Shown here one piece after another: positions 34,501 to 45,500 of a stretch of DNA of 64,000 bases. The stretch's first letter is position 1; each line of letters opens with the position of its first letter. The position numbers were made by a program, and so were the translations under genes. The notes beneath the pieces were generated by a model. It had not been told where the DNA came from, made no database searches, and saw only the letters and a program-made list of their open reading frames with translations. Origin of the DNA: Tetragonia tetragonoides (lineage: Eukaryota; Streptophyta; Magnoliopsida; Caryophyllales; Aizoaceae); contig CM076147.1 of NCBI GenBank assembly GCA_038025085.1, forward strand, positions 10,512,001 to 10,576,000. Direction: 5' to 3'.

Positions 34501-35459
34501 GCTTCTCGACTTGTATCCACTACATGACATAGGTAAATCTCTTCACCTTTAGTCATACACTCTGTTGCTTTCATGGTTGCCACTACCTTCAACTTTGGCT
34601 TAACCACAACTCCTTTGTAGGTAATCCTCCTACCCTTCGGTCCACGCAACGACACACGTTGTTCAAAGCAGTCAATCTTAGCTCTATACTTGGCTAACCA
34701 ATTCATTCCCAAAATCACATCAAAATCCTTCAAATCCATCTGAATCAAATCCGCAGGCAAATCGGAACCAACTATCCTAATCGGGCACTTTTCATACAAT
34801 GCTTTACAATTAAGAATCGTTCCATCTGGCATCCTCATATTTGCACTATGCACAGAACTAGGCTCTAAACCTATCTTAGATGCAAAGCTCTTGGAAAGAA
34901 CAGAGTGTGTTGCACCACTATCAAACAAAACAAAAGCAGGTTGAGAGTTAACAAGAAAAGTACCAGCGATCACATTCGGGTTCGCTTCAGCTTCATTGAG
35001 GTTCAGCACATAAACCCTTCCATTCACCCCCCTATTGTTGTTGTTGTTCTGCACGGGGTTGGCAGGTGCGGGAAGTAGTGCTTGATTATTCGCAGTAGGA
35101 GCAACAGTATTGTTGCGGTTGTTGTTGTTGTAACCCCCATTTCCACGGTAGTTACCACCATTTCCTCGATTAGCATTTCCATTTCCACCACGATTGTAGT
35201 TGTTATCGCGGTTCTGACCATTGCCGTTCCTTCCACGATTCCAGCATTCAGAAGCTTTGTGACCAGGCTTGTTGCACTCGTAGCATTGAAGTACATCGCC
35301 ACGACAGCTCTTGCCAGGATGCGTCTTGTTGCAGCGACTACAAGGCGTATTCCTCCTAGCTAAGATCGTGGCTCTATGACTATTCGAGTCAGGATTCCTG
35401 TTCCTGTTGTGGTTCTGACCACCTTGGTTGTTGTGATTGCCCTTTTTTGGCCTTGGCAT
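31590..35459 (-). pseudogene. Element C gag knuckle, protease, RT, RNase H, integrase and chromodomain
   Basis: One reading frame of almost 1290 codons, broken by only two stops (about 32659 and 32356). Order: basic N terminus; zinc knuckle [15 protein letters not shown]; protease with [16 protein letters not shown] with [20 protein letters not shown], the [11 protein letters not shown] active site and [12 protein letters not shown]; RNase H starting [20 protein letters not shown] with the expected Asp and ending [12 protein letters not shown]; integrase HHCC region ([15 protein letters not shown]); catalytic core (SMDFVMGLPL, IVSDRDSRFLSHFW); GPYEILERIGEVSYRLALP module; and C-terminal chromodomain (IKIVDRKERSTRTKAISIVK, then VVWSRKGQEEATRE). 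The chromodomain and RT sequence indicate the Tekay/Del clade. The stop in TTDV-stop-TERTI looks like a CAG-to-TAG change. Confidence 0.92.
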
Positions 35460-35544
35460 CTTATCTGCGCCACCTAACTAGGAAGAATTCCCTTCGTCAC
35501 GTTTATGCTTTCCGAGCAACGAATCACGACAATCCACAGCACGC

Positions 35545-36142
35545 TCTTGGTTCAAGGCTTTCTCATAAGATCCTTGGACGTCAGCGAGTTTCCCATAACA
35601 TAACTCTGAATATCCCACTTCAGGCCATCTTCGAACCTCTCGACCCGTTCAGCTTCGGTCGTCACCAAGTTAGGTGCAAAAGCAGCAAGCTCGTTGAACT
35701 TTGTTGCGTACTCAGCCACAGATAGCTTTCCTTGATAGATGTTCTCGAATTCCCGTTGCTTCTGGCGACAGACAGCTCTTGGATAGAACCGTTCACGAAT
35801 AGACTCTTTGAACTCGGTCCACCCATATTCCTCAATGGTGAGTAGATCAGTGCCCACATCGCTCCACCACTTGTTATCCTCACCCTTCAGGTAGTACGTA
35901 GCGCTGTTGACCTTCATGTTGTTGGGCCGATTAATCGCCCTAAACAACGTCTCGAACTCTATTATCCAATTCTCCAACTTGGTGGGCTCAGAGCCACCCT
36001 TAAAAGCCGGAGGTTTGATTGCATCAAAATCCCTGAAGTTGCGCATCTCAGGGTTCTGCGCGTTGTGATCTTGCTCTTGGCGCTCTAGCTGGCGCGTGAG
36101 GTGCTCGACCACGTTGGTAAGACCTACTTCCAAGTCTCGCAA
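35545..36142 (-). pseudogene. Element C gag (capsid region)
   Basis: ATG at 36142 (MRDLEVGLTNVVEHLTRQLE). Blocks PPAFKGGSEPTKLENWIIEF, YYLKGEDNKWWSDV, FKESIRERFYPRAVCRQKQR and FNELAAFAPNLVTTEAERV are typical of the retrotransposon gag domain of Tekay-type elements. The frame is lost near 35552 (a shift plus a stop near 35480), and the zinc knuckle continues in the other frame at 35459. One or two small mutations separate it from pol. Confidence 0.88.
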
Positions 36143-36858
36143 GTCGATCGTTGGTTGCCATTATAACAAATCTGAGACATAAAAGAGCAATGGTTGATCA
36201 CCATTTCAGCAAAATTGGCACATTCGACCCAAATTGAGGTCTAATTGGCAGATATAGGTTATAATTGAAACCAATCTCTTGACATTTAGAAATTAGCATA
36301 TAAGTTTCAATGATCGACCTTACATTGTAGGTCTAAGCAACATACTTGCTTTGAATGTTCTCAGTTCCCATGCATAATAGTTCGATATGCAATAACAAAG
36401 TAGACACATTGGTCTCACACGATTGATAAGCAATGACATTCACAATTCACACATCGAGGCTCCATACTATTTTAGTAGGGCAATAAACAATGACATTTGA
36501 TTGCATACAATACATGCTTAGCCTTTGGCTCACAATTAATATGATTATGCTCAATGAAAATTTTGCCATAATTCTGACATGGATTTTGCATCATGTCTAG
36601 GCAATACGAGATATCATTACGAAGCTATGAGTCAACCATGCAATTATGTGATAAAACGATCATATAAAACAAATACTCAACGATATCATATAATTAAATG
36701 AAGTAGTCTTGCAACGAGACAAATTGGAAGTAAATAACAATCATAAATATTTGTTGCCTATGCAATTACACCAACATCAAAATTGACCATGTAGGGTCAT
36801 CACAATAGCTAAAAGTTCAATAAAAGTCAAGTAAAACTAATACGGCAATAATCTAGTT
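36143..36858. other. Element C spacer between extra ORF and gag
   Basis: AT-rich and non-coding on both strands. No repeats or motifs recognised. Confidence 0.5.
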
Positions 36859-37784
36859 CTACTTGACACCAGCACAAATTTTCTTCGCGCTAAGGGACTC
36901 GTCATGATCGTCCTTCCTCCTAGGCTTCACCTCTTTGCAGGGCGTGTATGGATAAGCATATCCACCAAATTTCTGGGGCATGAAACGTTTCCTAAAATCA
37001 TCCGCATGCTTGCGCTTCTTGGTCCAACAGTACTCGCACATACCTTTCGGCGCAGGCACTAGCACGTGGTTCACCTTCCACTCGAACTCGGATAGGCATA
37101 ACTCAGCTGCGACGCCTGTAAAGCAGAGAGACCATCTCGTACCTTCACCGTACTTCTTCTCGTGTAGATGTGAACTCTTGGAGACTACGTCGTCGTACTT
37201 CTCTTTGAGTCCCATCTAAGGATGGATGTTAGGCAGACCAGCTAGCAGTAGCTCTACCCATAAGCCTTCATATAGACTCGTGCGATTCTCGTACTTATAA
37301 CGCTTGATCGTAGTGTAAGCACGTCGTATATAGATACGTATATCCTCTAGCTCAGCATCAGTAGCAAAGAATGGCTCCACTGGAGGAGACCAATTTGCAG
37401 CAGGAGTAGGTGGAGCAATACGTGCAGGAGTAGGCATGATGTTGTTGTCTCTCTCGGCACTAGTATTTTCCAATTCCGGCATGTCATCATGCTCTTCCGG
37501 CGCTGTATGTTCGGAGGGATCTTCCTCTTCCTCCACGCATGCAGCAGGTGCGGCAATTGGGGCAGGTACTGGCGCGGCTATAGGCGCAGGAATTGGCGCG
37601 CGGCGTGCGGCCTCGTCGCGTGCGCGACACAGTCTTGCGCGGGTTCGTGGCGTACGTTCGCGTCGTTTCCTGTCGACTCGCTATCCGATGAAGCTACATA
37701 TTCTGCAGATGGTGCACGACGGGCTAGGGCGCGTGCCCTTTGGTGTGTTGTCGTCATTCGCGCGGTCTTTCTTGTCCTTACCAT
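36859..37784 (-). pseudogene. Extra ORF upstream of gag in element C, unknown function
   Basis: ATG at 37784 (MVRTRKTARMTTTHQRARAL) directly follows CTTGTAG, an acceptor-like site. A frameshift near 37590 leads into an acidic, alanine- and proline-rich segment (EEEEDPSEHTAPEEHDDMPE), then DAELEDIRIYIRRAYTTIKR, an in-frame TAG at 37216-37218, and MGLKEKYDDVVSKSSHLHEK. After it comes a cysteine pair (CEYCWTKKRKHADDFRKRFM), ending AGVK at 36859. It is read in the sense direction of the element. Known gag, protease or env-like signatures are absent. Extra ORFs occur in some plant Ty3-gypsy elements, but I cannot assign this one. It may be related in position to the ORF at 1865-2597. Confidence 0.5.
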
Positions 37785-37797
37785 CTACAAGTAGACA

Positions 37798-39528
37798 ATC
37801 AAACAATGAGAACATTATAAATCACAAGCAAAGTGATTTCAAATAATTCCTATCTTCTCGGACTGCTATGCTCAACGGCTTTAAATTATATTTTATTTTC
37901 GCCAAAATGAAACTAATCTTTATTAATTCATTAATTAATCATAAGCAACCTTTTTAAACCTAGGGCTCTGATACCATTTGTAACACCCCCGAATTTGCAA
38001 CGATTTCCTGGGAACTATCGACGTCGTTGTGCACGACTCGACACCGTTGAATGGTCCCGAACTCGAGGGGATGTCACTGCAACATTTATCACTAAGGAAT
38101 AAATACTAACCGGAAAGAAAGACTTGCATAAAAAGGAGCTTACTAAGGAACTAAACAAACTAAACAGTTAATATCAGAGTTGTCTATATAGTGAGCTAAA
38201 AACCATTAAACCAAATTTATTACAACTTGCCTTCAAAGGGCTAAATCCAATAAAAATCCCAACGATCTAAACTGAACAGAAACAGTTCTAAAAACCGATG
38301 CCAACTCTACCTTCCAAGCTGTACGTCCTCAATCAACTAAACCTGCACTTTGGTTTCCATGATGGAAACAAAATACAGAAGAAAGGAAAAGAAACAAAAG
38401 AGAAACAAAAATAAGATAAACTGAATAAACGTCATCAATTAAATGAGAGTAAGACTCCTAATGGATCCCTAGGAGTAGTCGAGCAATGGGGATTGCACCT
38501 AATGGTGTAGTTCAAGGGATGAGTGATTCTCAAGTTACTTATGGACACCTCGCATTGTGTCTGGGACGGATCATTCCCCATTTATTTAGTCCTCTAGGCT
38601 CGTGTAATTGTACTACAGGTAGTGTGAACACTAGAGTCATTAAATCCATGGCGTGATTGTATCTTCGATGAATAGTATGGGTAATCGCTGTTCTATTCGC
38701 TCTCTTACATCTCTCTAATCAAGACGGATTGTCTATGTCGTATTTCGTGTGATCACTATAGAAGAATTGCATATGAAAGAATGTCGTTGTGCGTATGCTT
38801 GATTATATGCTTATATGCGTATGCTAATGATTTCAATGATTCTTCTAAAACCTCAGGTAAGGTTTGCGAAATATTTTTACTGGGTACGGATGATGTTTAT
38901 TCAGTTTATCTGATTTTGGTTTCTCTTTTGTTTCTTTTCTTTTGTTCTGTATTTTGTTTCCGTCATGGAAACCAAAGTGCAGGTTTAGTTGATTGAGGAC
39001 GTACAGCTTGGAAGGTAGAGTTGGCATCGATTTTTAGAACTGTTTCTGTTCAGTTTAGATCGTTGGGATTTTTATTGGATTTAGCCCTTTGAAGGCAAGT
39101 TGTAATAAATTTGGTTTAATGGTTTTTAGCTCACTATATAGACAACTCTGATATTAACTGTTTAGTTTGTTTAGTTCCTTAGTAAGCTCCTTTTTATGCC
39201 TAGTCTTTCTTTCCGGTTAGTATTTATTCCTTAGTGATAAATGTTGCAGTGACATCCCCTCGAGTTCGGGACCGTTCAACGGTGTCGAGTCGTGCACAAC
39301 GACGTCGATAGTTCCCAGGAAATCGTTGCGAATTCGGGGGTGTTACAAATGGTATCAGAGCCCTAGGTTTAAAAAGGTTGCTTATGATTAATTAATGAAT
39401 TAATAAAGATTAGTTTCATTTTGGCGAAAATAAAATATAATTTAAAGCCGTTGAGCATAGCAGTCCGAGAAGATAGGAATTATTTGAAATCACTTTGCTT
39501 GTGATTTATAATGTTCTCATTGTTTGAT
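37798..39528. repeat. Large palindrome in element C made of LTR end, primer site and leader
   Basis: The left arm 37798-38436 (leader, primer site, U5 end of the LTR, minus orientation) and the right arm 38889-39528 (the same in plus orientation) are inverted copies of about 640 bp with few differences. Between them 38437-38888 is more LTR sequence in plus orientation, equivalent to 29147-29588 reversed. A second primer site lies at 39350-39361. The right arm stops at TGTTTGAT exactly where an extra U5 end begins. Confidence 0.92.
37965..37976 (-). other. Element C primer binding site
   Basis: Minus strand TGGTATCAGAGC, two bases after the LTR end GGGGGTGTTACA (37979). tRNA-iMet type. Confidence 0.9.
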
Positions 39529-39585
39529 CGTGCACAACGACGTCGATAGTTCCCAGGAAATCGTTGCGAATTCGGGGGTGTTACA
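39529..39585 (+). repeat. Extra U5 terminus forming the right end of element C
   Basis: 57 bp, CGTGCACAACG to GGGGTGTTACA, matching 39291-39347 and sharing with it the variant GCGAATTC where the left arm has the equivalent of GCAAATTC. It directly abuts the GAACG target duplication, so this terminus was the one joined to the chromosome. Confidence 0.9.
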
Positions 39586-39590
39586 GAACG

Positions 39591-42500
39591 AGCTTCAACC
39601 CATTTGGTAAAATAATCTATCGCGACTAGTATGTATTCATGGCCTCCTTTTCTTGTAGGGGTGATTTTCCCAATGATGTCAATACCCCATGCAGAGAACG
39701 GCCATGGTGAAGTGAATGTATGCAGAGGAGTAGGAGGCCTATGTTGTAAATTGGCGTGGAATTTGCAGTGTGTGCACTTCCTCACGTATTCGATGCAGTC
39801 CTTTTTCATCGTAGTCGAATAGTATCCTTGCCTTAGAATCTTCTTGACTAAGGTGAGTCCATTCATATGGGGACCACATACACCATTATGTATGTCGCTC
39901 ATGGCTTTGATGGCCTCACGTTCCTTTAACCATAGAAGACTTAGCCCTTATGGTGTCTGTTTATAAAGTTTGCCTTGCACATGTATGTATTGTGCGGCTA
40001 CTCTTCTTAAAGCTCTTTGTGCCCTAGGTGTGGATTGTGGAGGGTAATCACCTTGGGCGAGTAAATTAAGGATGTCGGTAAACCATTCCTCTTCTTCCTC
40101 CTCATTGGCGCATATTTCGAGTGCATTACAAAATGGGGGCTCAGTGCGCCTTTGAATGTGAATGGGCATGGAGATTACATCATCTGGAATATTTATCATG
40201 GAGGCCATTTTTGCTAAGGTATCCGCGAATTGGTTGTCATCTCTAGGAAGGTATGTAAAACGAACGTGAGTGAAATATTTGGCTATCTTTTCAAGATATT
40301 CCTGGTAAGGTGCCAGGGATTCGCTTTACAATCTCCACTTTTTGGAGACTTGGTTTATGATGAGAGTTGAATCTCCATATACCTTTAGATCCTTAATTTG
40401 TAGTTCTCTTTCCGCTTCTAAACCAATGATGCATGCTTCATACTCGGCGCCGTTGTTGGTTACCTCATGGTCTAGTTTGACTGCTATGGGAGTATGTGCG
40501 CCTTCTGGGCTGACTAATAATACTCCTACGCCTTAACCTTTTTGGTTTGATGCTCCGTCAAAGTATAACTGCCGAGTGGTTTCTTCGACACTCATTATTC
40601 CTTCATCGGGAAAGTCATGTGTAGCATCTTCGCTATTAACTGGGTTCTCAGGGAGATGTTCAGAAATGGCATGTCCTTTGGTTGCCTTTTGGTGTTCAAA
40701 AGTTTGATCGAATTCTGAAAGCATGACAGTCCATCTTGCTATTCTTCCACTAAGAATGGGTTTTTCGAACTAGTACTTTAGTGGATTCATCCTTGACTTT
40801 ATATGGATAGAATGTTGTAGCATGTAGTGTCGAAGTTTCTTTGTTGCAGTGACCAATGCGAGACACGTTTTCTCTAGTGTGGAGTAGCGTGTTTCGTACT
40901 CTAAGAATTTCTTGCTAAGGTAGTATATTGCCTTTTCATCATTCTCCACCGTTTGGGCCAATATAGCACCCATGGCGGTTTCTGTGACTGTTAGGTATAA
41001 CATAAGTGGCTTTCCCGCAATTGGTGGAACCAATACGGGTGGATTAGCTAAGTAATCTTTGATCTTGTCGAAGTCCTGCTGGCATTTATCATCCCAGGTA
41101 GATTTGGTGTCCTTTTTGAGCTTTTTGAAGATGGGCTCGCATGTAATAGTCAATTTGGATGTGAATCGACTTATATATTGGAGCCGTCCTAACCTCTTAT
41201 CTCCTTTTCATTTTTGGGAGATGGCAAATCTCTTATAGCTTTGATTTTGGTACGATCAATTTCATTGCCTCTTGTGCTTATGACGAATCCTAAAGGCTTG
41301 CTAGAAGTCACTCCAAATGCGCACGTTTGAGGATTTAATCTCATATTGTAGTTCCGAAGCCTGTCAAAGAATTTCTTTAGAGAGGGTATGTATATGCCCT
41401 TCTCTCTCCTTGGATTTGATGATCATATCGTCTACGTAAACCTCAGCTTCCTTGTGCATCATGTCATGTAGAAGTAAAGTCGCGGTTCTTTGGTATGTCG
41501 CTCCCGTATTCTTCAACCCGAAAGGCATAACGGTATATCAATACGTTCCCCATTGGGTTATGAAGGTTGTTTTCTCCATATCTTCTTCGGACATTTGTAT
41601 TTGGTTATACCCTGCATAGCCATCCATGAATGATAAGAGGGCATGTCCTGCGGTATTGTCCACCAGTACGTCTATATGTGGCAAGGAAAAGTCGTCCTTT
41701 GGACTTGCCGTGTTTAAATCTCTAAAATCGACGCACATCCTTACTTACCCGTCCTTTTTTGGAACGGGCACTATATAAGCGATCCATTCTGGATATTGAG
41801 CGACCTTAATAAAACCTGCGACCAGTTGTTTCTGTACCTCTTCTTTGATTGTTAGTGTCCACTCAGGTTTCATTCTCCGAAGTTTTTGCTTTACCGGTTT
41901 TGAATCAGGATTGAGCGGTGTTGTATGTTGTGCTATCTTACGACTTATTCCTGGCATATTTTTATAGGACCAAGCGAAAACATTTATGTATTCTTTTAAG
42001 AGATTTATAAAGTTTTCTCGCTCTTTGGGAGTTAACGATAAGCTAATGCGCACTTGACGCGATTCTTGATCGCTTGCAAGATTGATTAAGTTTGTTTCTT
42101 CCACAATTGGAGTCTTTTGTTTATGCTCTAATAGTTCTTTAGTTACTTTGGGCAATTCTTGTTCATCTTTTGAATTATCATCTTTTGAATCAGCAATCAT
42201 TTCATTGATTGAGGAAACTGGAACATCAACTGACCCATTACTATTGGCTTTAACATCATTAGACTTGCAAAATGAATTAAACATCGATTTGGGTGGACCC
42301 CCTGACTCTACTATATCAGACTCGTCTTCAGAATTAGACTCAGTCCGATCGGAGTCAGTGTCAGTATCAAGCTTGGATTCTTCAGAGATCGTGATCTTGA
42401 TCTTCTTTCCATTGGCTCCTCTCCAACTTATGGTGCGTTTCTGCTTTGTGAGTTGACCCTCATTTGGAGTGATCAACTTAATTGGGTCAAAGTTCGCATC

Positions 42501-42890
42501 TTGAATTGCGTTATTGACATTGTGGAGCACCTCATCTTCTGGATGGCGATGCTCTTGTCCAAATAATAGACCCAAAGTGTTGTTGGGTGTGTCCTCTACC
42601 CAATCAAAGTTTAGCCTCCTTCTTACAGGCAAAAGAATTTGTTCCAGCGCCTAGCAGTCTTTGAAGACTTCGAATCCATGAACTTGGATTCCATAAACAG
42701 GGAGAACATAGGGCTCCGGAAAGCCATAATAAGGGAATGGATCTCCAGACTGGACGAACTGCCCATTTAGTGTGTGCGGGTAGGGTGCCATGGGGATGTC
42801 ATAGACTTTGTTTTCCTTAATGGCCCTTCTTTTCGCCTTTTCTTTAGCTATGTATTCCCGTAATTCCTGTTTGGTAGGGTTATAGCCCAA
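39591..42890 (-). pseudogene. Element B pol: RT, RNase H, archaeal-type RNase H and integrase N-terminal half
   Basis: A single frame from 42890 to 39591 with many in-frame stops. RT: PVKQKLRRMKPEWTLTIKEE, YPEWIAYIVPVPKKDG, MCVDFRDLNTASPKDDF, FMDGYAGYNQIQMSEED and the active site AEVYVDDMIIKSK near 41430. RNase H: LMLYLTVTETAMGAILAQ, in which the usual catalytic Asp is replaced, and YETRYSTLEKTCLALV. Archaeal-type RNase H: LYFDGASNQKG, VTNNGAEYEACIIGLE, LKVYGDSTLIINQV and DTLAKMAS (40200-40580), with Asp, Glu and Asp present. Integrase: CIEYVRKCTHCKFHANLQ and FSAWGIDIIGKITPTRKG, then cut by element C at WVEARS. A degenerate first RNase H plus a second archaeal-type copy is the Tat-lineage signature. 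Confidence 0.9.
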
Positions 42891-43059
42891 CCCAAAAAGA
42901 TTATTTCCGGCTTTGGATGACCAAACTGGAAGTGGTTTTTAGGCATCTTTAACTAGAGATGTGCCAGGGAAGTTTCCCTTATTTCGTAGAATGGCATTAA
43001 TTCCTAGGTGGAAATATGGTGCGAAAGGAGCCATATCTGGCTCAAGTACGGTGATGCCT

Positions 43060-43691
43060 TCAGTCATAACCCCAGAATTCTTCGTCTTGCGCAGTGTGCT
43101 CGACTTTAAGAACCGGCGTGTTTTGAAAGCTAGCGATCGTAGAATCAGCTTTAACCTTTAGAATTACCCCGCCGACCATCATTTTGACCTTTTGGTGTAA
43201 TGTTGAAGCTATCGCGTTTAATCCATGGAGCCATGGGCGTCCTAAGAGTAAATTGAATGAAGCTGGGATGTCGATGACATGGAATTGTACCATTTTCTCA
43301 ATTGGTCTAGTGTTAAGGTTAACCAAAAATATGCCTAAGACGTTTCTCTTTTGGAATTGTCATAGGCCCTCCACCCTTGTGCGGCATGCGCGAGGTTGTT
43401 GACATTTATGCCCAAGCATTGGGCAGTCCTTAGGGGACAAACGTTGACAGCGGACCCATTGTCTATTAGAGTCATTGGAACCTGTTTCTTCTCACATATG
43501 GAAGTTAGGTAGAGTTCCTTATTATGATGAGTTCCTTCGGGTGGAAGGTCTTCATTAGTGAATGCAATTGCTTGCAAAGAATTTCCTTTTGTGAGGAGAT
43601 TGACTAAGTCATCCGGAGTAGTTTCGGGGGAAACCATAGTTTGATTAAGTGCTTTTAGTAAAGCATTCCTATGTACTTGAGAGGTAGTCAA
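43060..43691 (-). pseudogene. Element B aspartic protease region
   Basis: Reads VPMTLIDNGSAVNVCPLRTA, where D-N-G-S is the form of the catalytic triad seen in Tat/Ogre proteases. After a frameshift near 43340 it continues with IDIPASFNLLLGRPWLHGLN, the flap and second motif of retropepsin-like folds. It connects upstream in frame with the gag knuckle region. Confidence 0.85.
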
Positions 43692-43730
43692 GAGTTGCCA
43701 TATGGAGATATCGGCCGTAGTCTTTTGAAG

Positions 43731-45500
43731 CTATTTAAGTAGTGTAGTGGCATCATCCTCGTTTGGAGGGTTTTGGTCGTTGTTTTGGACTAGTGGAGAG
43801 TCTCTCACTTGTGGTATGACTGAAGCTGTGTTTTGTAATGGATCCTTGTTCTGAAGATGGGGTGATATGCAATGCCTTCCCGACCTTGTGAGGTGTTTGA
43901 CTTCAGGAGATCCATCATCAGAAGAGTCATGACATGCTTTAGAAATTTGGAGGGTAGCATCTTCCTCGTCGCTATATCTTTCCCAAAGTCTGGCTACCTC
44001 TAGGTGGAGGGAGTCAAGCTTAAGTGGTGGGATAGGATATCCAATTGGCACAATCAGGCGAGAGGGGTCCTTTTCTTCCTCTTCATTTGTAATGACGAAA
44101 ACCGCACCTGGAGGATTGGTGTTGTTGTTTGGAGTGGGAACATTCTTTGGCTTGGGAATAGTCCCATTGTCAAAAAGATCCTGGATTTTATTCTTGAGTG
44201 TCCAACACTTCACGGTGTCATGTCCTTTTCCTCTATGGAATTTGCAATAAAGATTAGGGTTCCATGATGGGCTCCTCTTTTCAACGTCAGGATCTGGAGT
44301 GGGACCCATGACATTAAGATAGCCATTCTTGACAAGCTTTTCCAAGGCTTTAGCATCGGTCATACCCAATGGGGTGTATTGCCTTTGCGATTTGTCGTAG
44401 ACAGCATTGACTTCATTAATCTTGTTGGAAGAGCCTCCCGAATAGGGATTCTTCTTGTAGTTCGAGTTCTAAGTGCCTTTGTTGAAGAAGTCCGTGCTTT
44501 TCTCCTTTTTGAGTGCTTGATCGTCCTCTATGAGCAATCCCACACTATTGAGTTGTGTGTATGAAGTAATTGCTTGATATTTGAGAGGATTCAAGTAAGG
44601 AGGTTGTAAATTCTTGATGAGTTTCCGAATTTTCTCTTCCTCGGATGGACGGTCGAGCATTTCGGTCAGTTTAGTTCTCCATTTCTTAACAAAGTCAGTG
44701 AAGCTTTCATTTTCAGGTTACTTTATTGCTTCCAACTCTCTCATGGTAGTTGGTTGGATGACGTTGTTAGCGTACCTAGTGAGGAATAAGTTAGACACTT
44801 TGTTCCACTCCTGAATCTTATTGGGCTCAAGCTTCAAAAACCATGCCCTAACAGTGGGGTCCAAGGTTTGTGTGAAAAGGTGAATATAGGGGTCAGGATC
44901 CACTCCTCTTAGGCCCATCGCAGTGGTGAAAGCCCTTATGTGATCTTTTGGATCATCGGTCCCTTTGAAGGTGGGGACTTCAGGCATAGAGAACTTTTGT
45001 GGGAGCTTCCCCTTGATATGAGAGGAATATCCTTCAGCATTGATCATATAGTCACTTATGATCTTGTTTTGAGTTAGAGCTAACTCAAGGTTCTTAATTT
45101 GAGCGCTTAGCTCTTCTAGTTTGTCATCTCGAGGTGGAGGATCATCTTGGTTGAAAGGGTCAGCTTCCTTAACCTTACTTTCTATCCATGTCACACGGTT
45201 CCTCATGGTTTCTAACATTTTCATCATTTTAGCCAACATCTCATCAGTAGTCTTAGGTGGTGGAGGTGGCATGTCATCTTCGGCCATTTTGGTCGACTTA
45301 GAACAGGATGGTGGATATGGAGGGGGAGTAACAAACACTGCGTCAAACATAGCTTTGTTCGGAGGGGGAGATTCCAATACGAGCTTCCTAACCAAACGTT
45401 GATTACTATGATCGCGTTCCCAACTTTTCGGACCGACTGTTTTCTTCCCAATCCTGGACAGCGGATAAGACTTAGAAAAGGAAAGACTAACAAGTTCCAT
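43731..45500 (-). pseudogene. Element B gag
   Basis: ATG at 45500 (MELVSLSFSKSYPLSRIGKK). Order: proline-rich segment (MPPPPPKTTDEMLAKMMKML), coiled coil (DKLEELSAQIKNLELALTQN), capsid domain (FSMPEVPTFKGTDDPKDHIR, then LDPTVRAWFLKLEPNKIQEW, then LFLTRYANN), TEMLDRPSEEEKIRKLIKNL, and the knuckle CKFHRGKGHDTVKCWTLKNK near 44230. In-frame stops after LEAIK (about 44718), after NKGT (about 44469) and after TTLLK (43731). It is the full-length counterpart of the remnant in element A. Confidence 0.9.

Larger units (their letters stand above)
28688..39585 (-). mobile_element. Element C: Tekay/Del-type chromovirus with a rearranged 5' end, nested in element B
   Basis: Flanked by GAACG at 28683-28687 and 39586-39590, an exact 5-bp duplication splitting the element B integrase. 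It has a complete 3' LTR (28688-31329), PPT, pol with chromodomain, gag, an extra upstream ORF and a primer site (37965-37976). In place of a full 5' LTR there is a 1.7-kb palindromic structure. Both outer ends are therefore the same LTR terminus (TGTAACACCCC on the left, GGGGGTGTTACA on the right), inverted. Because the target duplication is perfect, the element must have integrated in this form. Confidence 0.92.

Noticed and set aside
33486..35363. Plus-strand ORFs opposite element C pol and gag
   Set aside because: Shadows of the minus-strand pol frame, which carries all the recognisable motifs.
42082..45402. Plus-strand ORFs opposite element B gag-pol
   Set aside because: Shadow frames without motifs; the real antisense genes lie at 22127-27486.
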